Positions 32,790 to 37,226 of a DNA stretch of 37,226 nucleotides are shown here, piece by piece. Below the pieces are notes generated by a model. That model was not told the origin of the DNA. It ran no database searches and was given only the letters and a program-made list of their open reading frames with translations. The stretch is from Euprymna scolopes (taxonomy: Eukaryota > Mollusca > Cephalopoda > Sepiida > Sepiolidae): positions 127,975,932-128,013,157 of the forward strand of contig CM044489.1 in assembly GCA_024364805.1 (NCBI GenBank), given 5' to 3'. The translations under genes were made by a program, and so were the position numbers. The number at the start of each line of letters is the position of its first letter. The first letter of the stretch is position 1.

Positions 32790-34810
32790 TATAAGGCATT
32801 TACAGCTTCTCTTCCAAGTTTCGAATTTTAATCATGTCAAAACGTACTTTATTTCCTTTTGATGAACTGACTGTTGCTATTTCTCTTGATGAGTTAAGGG
32901 CAAAATAGATTCACTAATTGATATAACAAGTGGTTGATTTTGCGATACAAAACATATACTGTCAAGAATTGTAAATGTCAACTGAATGAAAGGAATACAT
33001 TGTAAGATGGTCAACATCATGAATTTGGAATAGAGACTTTTGTCATTCATGCACTATATTGCTCTGTAGTAACATTGAGCTTCTTAAATAAGTATTAGTA
33101 TATATTATAAGGAAATAAAGTATATTTTCAAAGAAATATATATAATATATATATATATATATAATGATGATCTTTCTATCATTTATAATTAATTGTTCCG
33201 ATATTCCATACTATATCTACTTAGAATGCCCTTGTCCTTCAAATATTTTCTGCTACTTTGTTATGTCTTATCAGTATCAATCAACTGTCTCACTTCCTCT
33301 CATGCATTTCCTTTTCTGGTAAATCATTACTTTTTGGCGTTTCTTTGTCCAATCACTTACTATCTATTTCGTATTTTTTTCTCTTTTCATATCTCCCCAC
33401 GAAATATTTGCCGTCGAATTTTTTCACTTCTCTCTTTGTTTTTATTTCTTCAAATTTTGTTTTACTCAGTCTTTATTTCATAAGTTACTAGCATGCTGCC
33501 CGGCGTATATCCGTGGTAATATATTCTTAAATATGTTGTTTTAATTCATGCAGATTTCTTATTCTATATTATAGAGCAAATTCTCTATTGATTATTATAT
33601 TGTACAATATGTATAGTAATGGTTTCAAAAGTTTAAAAGAAATAACTTCGGTACTATTTGCTGGCATCGAAATAAAAACCTTCAGCATTCTAGGCATAGA
33701 CTGACTTCGACAAATTGATAACATACTAAAAACTAAACGAATTCCAAATATAAACTGATATGTACGCATGCTCAGCATCAGTCGATTTGCTGTTTTTCAT
33801 TTTTCATTCGCGTCCATCACACAACTTCATTTTTCTCATCCTGGTCTCATGCCGGTTTCAATTGTACAATTAATTGCATTTTATTTCTTTTTGTTTTATC
33901 TATTCCTTAGCCTTCATTTCTGCTTTCCTGTCGTCCATTTTGTTTTCTCTCACCGGGAAGATGTCGACCGCGACCGTAACAGAAGAAATAATTTATTTTA
34001 TCTGTGCAGAAATAATTAGAGATGCGATGCAATAAGTATCGCCACTTCTCACAATTTCCCCGGACTGCTCTCACTTCCCAACGTCGCCATCCCATATTTT
34101 CCCATACTCTAGATCTGCTCACTTCTCTTCGTTTTTCGCCCTCTTTAATTTATTTATTATTCCTCTCCGTACAGCCTACATGCACCACGCTCTTCTAGCT
34201 CTTGCTCAAAATATACTTTTGTTTCAATGGTAATTCCAACACTCAATGTCTTCCTCTTCAGCCTTGTCATTAAAGATATTTTCGCTTTTCGATATTTAGA
34301 TTTTTTTTATTTGTTTATTAATTTTCTTTAATTCATTCATGTTTTCATATTTTAAGTTGTTTTATACTTGCCGGTTCACAATTCATTTTGTAATAGTTTG
34401 TTGTACTTTTCTGATGTTTTATATATTTTTTAACATGTTTCATTTCTCTTTCCCTTTGTAAAATCACTTCTTCCAGTTATTTCGCTTGTGTTCACTCTCC
34501 CTATCACTCCCTTATATATACACCCACATCCCTCTCTACTTTCAAATAATTGTCTTGTTCCCCATCCAAAATACGCATATTTATTTGTTGTGTTATTTTA
34601 TGTAGATTATTTACTTTTTGAAACTATCATCACGCGATTTATTTTTGTTGATACAAATTTGTTCATTCGTTGTTAATTACGTTTTCAAACTCTCATTCCT
34701 CTCTTTCATCATTGACCTCATCCCTCTCATCTTTCCGTACTTAATCATTACACGTAAAGATATACACTGCAGTATCTATGTCCACTCTCTTATCGCCTTA
34801 TTCTTTTTTT
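32790..34810. other. T/C-rich spacer, no gene seen
   Basis: Pyrimidine-rich on the plus strand from about 33190 to 34760, giving Phe/Ser/Leu-rich open frames that look compositional. A (TA)n tract lies at 33140-33163. The short motif GCATGCTGCCCGGCGTATAT at 33492 resembles the start of a common invertebrate interspersed repeat, but I could not define an element. Confidence 0.45.
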
Positions 34811-35158
34811 CTTGCCCTGTCGGTGGGGCATTAGAATACGCCGACCCCTCCCCCCTGCAGAGGGTAAAAGTCCCTCAATGGGGGTCCTGGATATGACCTT
34901 AAAATATATCCAGTGGTGAGGCCCCAGCTTGTGGGTTTTGGAGAGTGTGGAGCCACCCTTTAATTACCATTGCTCCCAGGTCCACTCTGACCCGGAGTGG
35001 TAGTACTTGTTAGGGTCCCAACTATGGTTTACATAGAAACCGACGTGAACACAACAATTATATTCTATTAAAAAAATTTTCTTCAAAATCTTTGGATTCG
35101 ACATTAAATAACCCGAAAAGGGTTGATATGCCGTAAAACAAAAACAACCAACCAACCT
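34811..35158 (+). mobile_element. SINE-like dispersed repeat, copy 2
   Basis: The longer of two copies (the other is 18990-19266 on the minus strand). It begins near TTGCCCTGTCGGTGGGGCAT, passes through a GC-richer body with CCCTGCAGAGGGTAAAAGTC and the shared CCACTCTGACCCGGAGTGGT block, and ends GTAAAACAAAAAC followed by AACC repeats. The AACC tail and small size suggest a SINE mobilised by a LINE. No convincing tRNA promoter boxes were seen. Confidence 0.65.
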
Positions 35159-36037
35159 TATTCTTTTAAAATTTATTTTTATGTTTCTTGTACATTTCCA
35201 TTTTTTGTGATTATATCCGATGTTCTTTGATGACCAAATATGAAAAATTGCTAAAATAGTATCGGTAACATATTACGCCTTCAAAAAATATACACCATAA
35301 TTTTTTTCATTTGAATGTTATACAGTTACCTAAGATGTTTTTTGTTACTTCCGTGAATATTCAACGTGTGTCATTTTAAAATATATGTAAACCTTTGTTA
35401 ACTATACTATGGTACGCTTGTAATATTAATTGTTAACTTCTATAATTTTAACTGAAAGTAAATAAACATATTTTATTCACTATTTATTAATGAAGAGACC
35501 ATTGTGACATTACTTAAGTGATAAAAAATAGGTTATGCAAAACCAGGTTAGTAAATGTTACTTAGTTGTAAAACAAGCAGTGAAAGTCACTTAATAGACC
35601 ATTGTGCATTACTTCCAATACGTTTTAATACGTAGAATATTGAGATATGAGAAAATGAAAGACCAGTCTATGTCCTTGTGGTTTTATTGCTCAATATTGC
35701 TGAATACATCTGAGAAAAAATCTATCAGCTATCTACTATGCTTGATAACAAACGTTATGTGATGGAACGACGTCACTAGTCAACAGGCGCCAACCATATT
35801 TGTTTATGTGGCAAATGCACGTTTCTCTTGTGGCTTTTTCGTTTTTTTTTAATATTTTATTCACACTCGCCTTGGTAGAATTTAGAACCTTTTCTTTTCC
35901 TGACTAGTGTTTCATCATCGAAACAAAACAAACCATGCGAATGAGAGTAGATATGAACGATCTTCGCGATTTTGATTTCTTTCTCTGTTTATAAACTTTA
36001 AACTTTTCTTCTGTTCGCAAATCTATATAAGAGCCAG
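35159..36037. other. AT-rich spacer, no gene seen
   Basis: No recognisable coding or RNA feature. Confidence 0.5.
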
Positions 36038-36585
36038 GTGCGGTCAGGAGCTGCTAGAAAGTACTTGTCCTGCCTTGATAGAGTTCAAAATAGACTTCGT
36101 AGCCTCGTAAGAGATGTCCTTTTCTCTTCCTTGCAACCTCAATCTCACAGAAGAGATGTTGCGAGTTTTTCTCTGATGTATCGTTATTTTCATGGAAGGT
36201 GTTCAACTGAGCTTCAATCTATGGTCCCCCCTCGCCAAACTTTCACAAGAAACACTCGTCTAGCTGTACACACTATCAATAATTCCCCCACTCTTTATCT
36301 GTGCCTAAACCTAAACGTAGATTCCATGAACAAAGCTTCTTTCTTAGAACTGCACGCCTGTGAAATTGTTTTCCGTTTTCCTGCTTTCCGGCTGACTAAA
36401 ATATGGTTGTGTTCAAGTCTAACGTAAATAAGTTCTTGATGAGCCGTTCTATATAAGTTATCAAATTTACCGAATTTTCATTACTAATGATTACTATATT
36501 GTCCAATGTCTACAGTACACTCTTTAACCCTTAACCTTGAGTGGCCTCTTGGCCTTGATAATGTAGTGATGCCTGTGTAAAAAAA
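36038..36585 (+). pseudogene. LINE B: reverse transcriptase C-terminus and 3' UTR
   Basis: The plus strand reads RSGAARKYLSCLDRVQNRLR, then LQPQSHRRDVASFSLMYRYF and HGRCSTELQSMVPP. These are the terminal blocks of a Jockey/CR1-group LINE reverse transcriptase (family: LDRVQ....L......L.PL.HRR.VASL..FYRY..G.CS.EL..LVP). The frame shifts near 36290; the continuation in another frame reads SFFLRTARL, a stop where the family has Trp, then NCFPFSCFPAD and FKSNVNKFLMSRSI. A 3' untranslated region of about 150 bases follows, ending GTAAAAAAAGA. It is 5'-truncated. LINE C at 12400-12608 is the same family. Confidence 0.85.
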
Positions 36586-37194
36586 GACACGTAACCCTTT
36601 TAAAACTTTGATACTTGCTTCGATCTATCGAATGTGAAGATAAAAAAATGCAATGTTCGATTGATGCTGTAAGTAAAACAATCTTATTTTTTTTTAATTT
36701 GTCGAACGATTTTGTATTTCAGATTCTCTCGACACTTATTTTGGAGGCTGGAATTCTTGTCAGCTATTTGTATGCGCTATTGTTGGACAACGCTAACTTT
36801 TACATTTCCATGCAGTGTCCGAAATAAACAAATATATAAAAGTTACAAGTCGTGGATTATAAAAATTGGCAAGGTTCAAATGATGTGAATTCAACTAACA
36901 AACAACATTCAGGTAATAATGCATTAAAGTTTTTGTGTTAATATGCATGTAATAAATTTTCACATCTTTGTAAATGAGTCACATTATTAAAATAGCCAAA
37001 GATCATTGACTCACAGTAATTATGAAATAACTAATGCGTCCTATTTTGAAAGTAATTTTGCCGAAATCTAATAAACCGTTACGAATAAAATTTTATTGTT
37101 CGCGTAACTTAAACAGTTTTATAATATATAGTTTGGATTCTATTGAGTCCAATACATACAATTTAATAAAGACATTATTTATTTTAAAAGGAAC

Positions 37195-37195
<1 letters not shown>
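36586..37195. other. AT-rich spacer, no gene seen
   Basis: The open frame at 36615-36827 has no recognisable domain. Nothing else was identified. Confidence 0.5.

Positions 37196-37226
<31 letters not shown>
37195..37226. repeat. (TA)n microsatellite at window edge
   Basis: At least 15 TA units running off the end of the window. Confidence 0.95.

Noticed and set aside
35888-35930. CTGACTAG ... CATCGAAAC considered as a hammerhead
   Set aside because: The core reads CTGACTA, and no stem II connects it to GAAAC.

Overview
This window looks like non-coding, repeat-dominated DNA from an invertebrate animal. I found no intact host gene, tRNA gene or complete rRNA gene. The base composition is very AT-rich, with long (AT)n, (AAT)n, (GA)n and (ACT)n tracts, a 336-base assembly gap inside an (AT)n tract, and many degraded transposons. 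The mix of mariner elements, Jockey/CR1-type and R2/NeSL-like LINEs, Penelope-like tails, 5S-derived repeats and SINE-like repeats fits a lophotrochozoan, most likely a cephalopod. That taxonomic call is inference, not proof.

Layout. 1-4970: AT-rich spacer with microsatellites, a 5S-rRNA-derived repeat (1325-1411) and a terminal-inverted-repeat element (2909-3275). 4975-5955: decayed LINE reverse transcriptase (LINE A). 6476-6637 and 9431-9487: hammerhead-ribozyme-like motifs on the minus strand. 10292-10925: Penelope-like endonuclease C-terminus followed by another hammerhead-like motif. 10991-11188: foldback element. 11266-11601: gap. 11937-12608: GC-richer segment joined to a LINE 3' end (LINE C). 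12816-13194: long inverted-repeat element. 15001-16313: (AAT)n-bounded R2/NeSL-like LINE remnant (LINE D). 16400-17703: full-length dead mariner with TA target duplication. 18990-19266: SINE-like repeat. 20140-20440: second 5S-derived repeat. 20595-20820: pogo/Tigger-like MITE.

21036-27930 is the most striking feature: about 6.9 kb of a 20-bp satellite with consensus TTTTTGTGCTCTACGATATA, roughly 345 units. It has nested higher-order duplications and a variation hotspot at its only CpG. All three plus-strand frames of the consensus are free of stops, so it yields spurious ORFs of up to 386 codons.

27931-37226: microsatellites, an internally deleted mariner of the same family as the first (30990-about 31875), a small hairpin (32717-32789), a second SINE-like copy in the opposite orientation (34811-35158) and another LINE 3' end (LINE B, 36038-36585).

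The mobile elements do not form a functional pathway. The most biologically suggestive content is the set of hammerhead-like folds at Penelope-like tails and the organisation of the 20-bp satellite.
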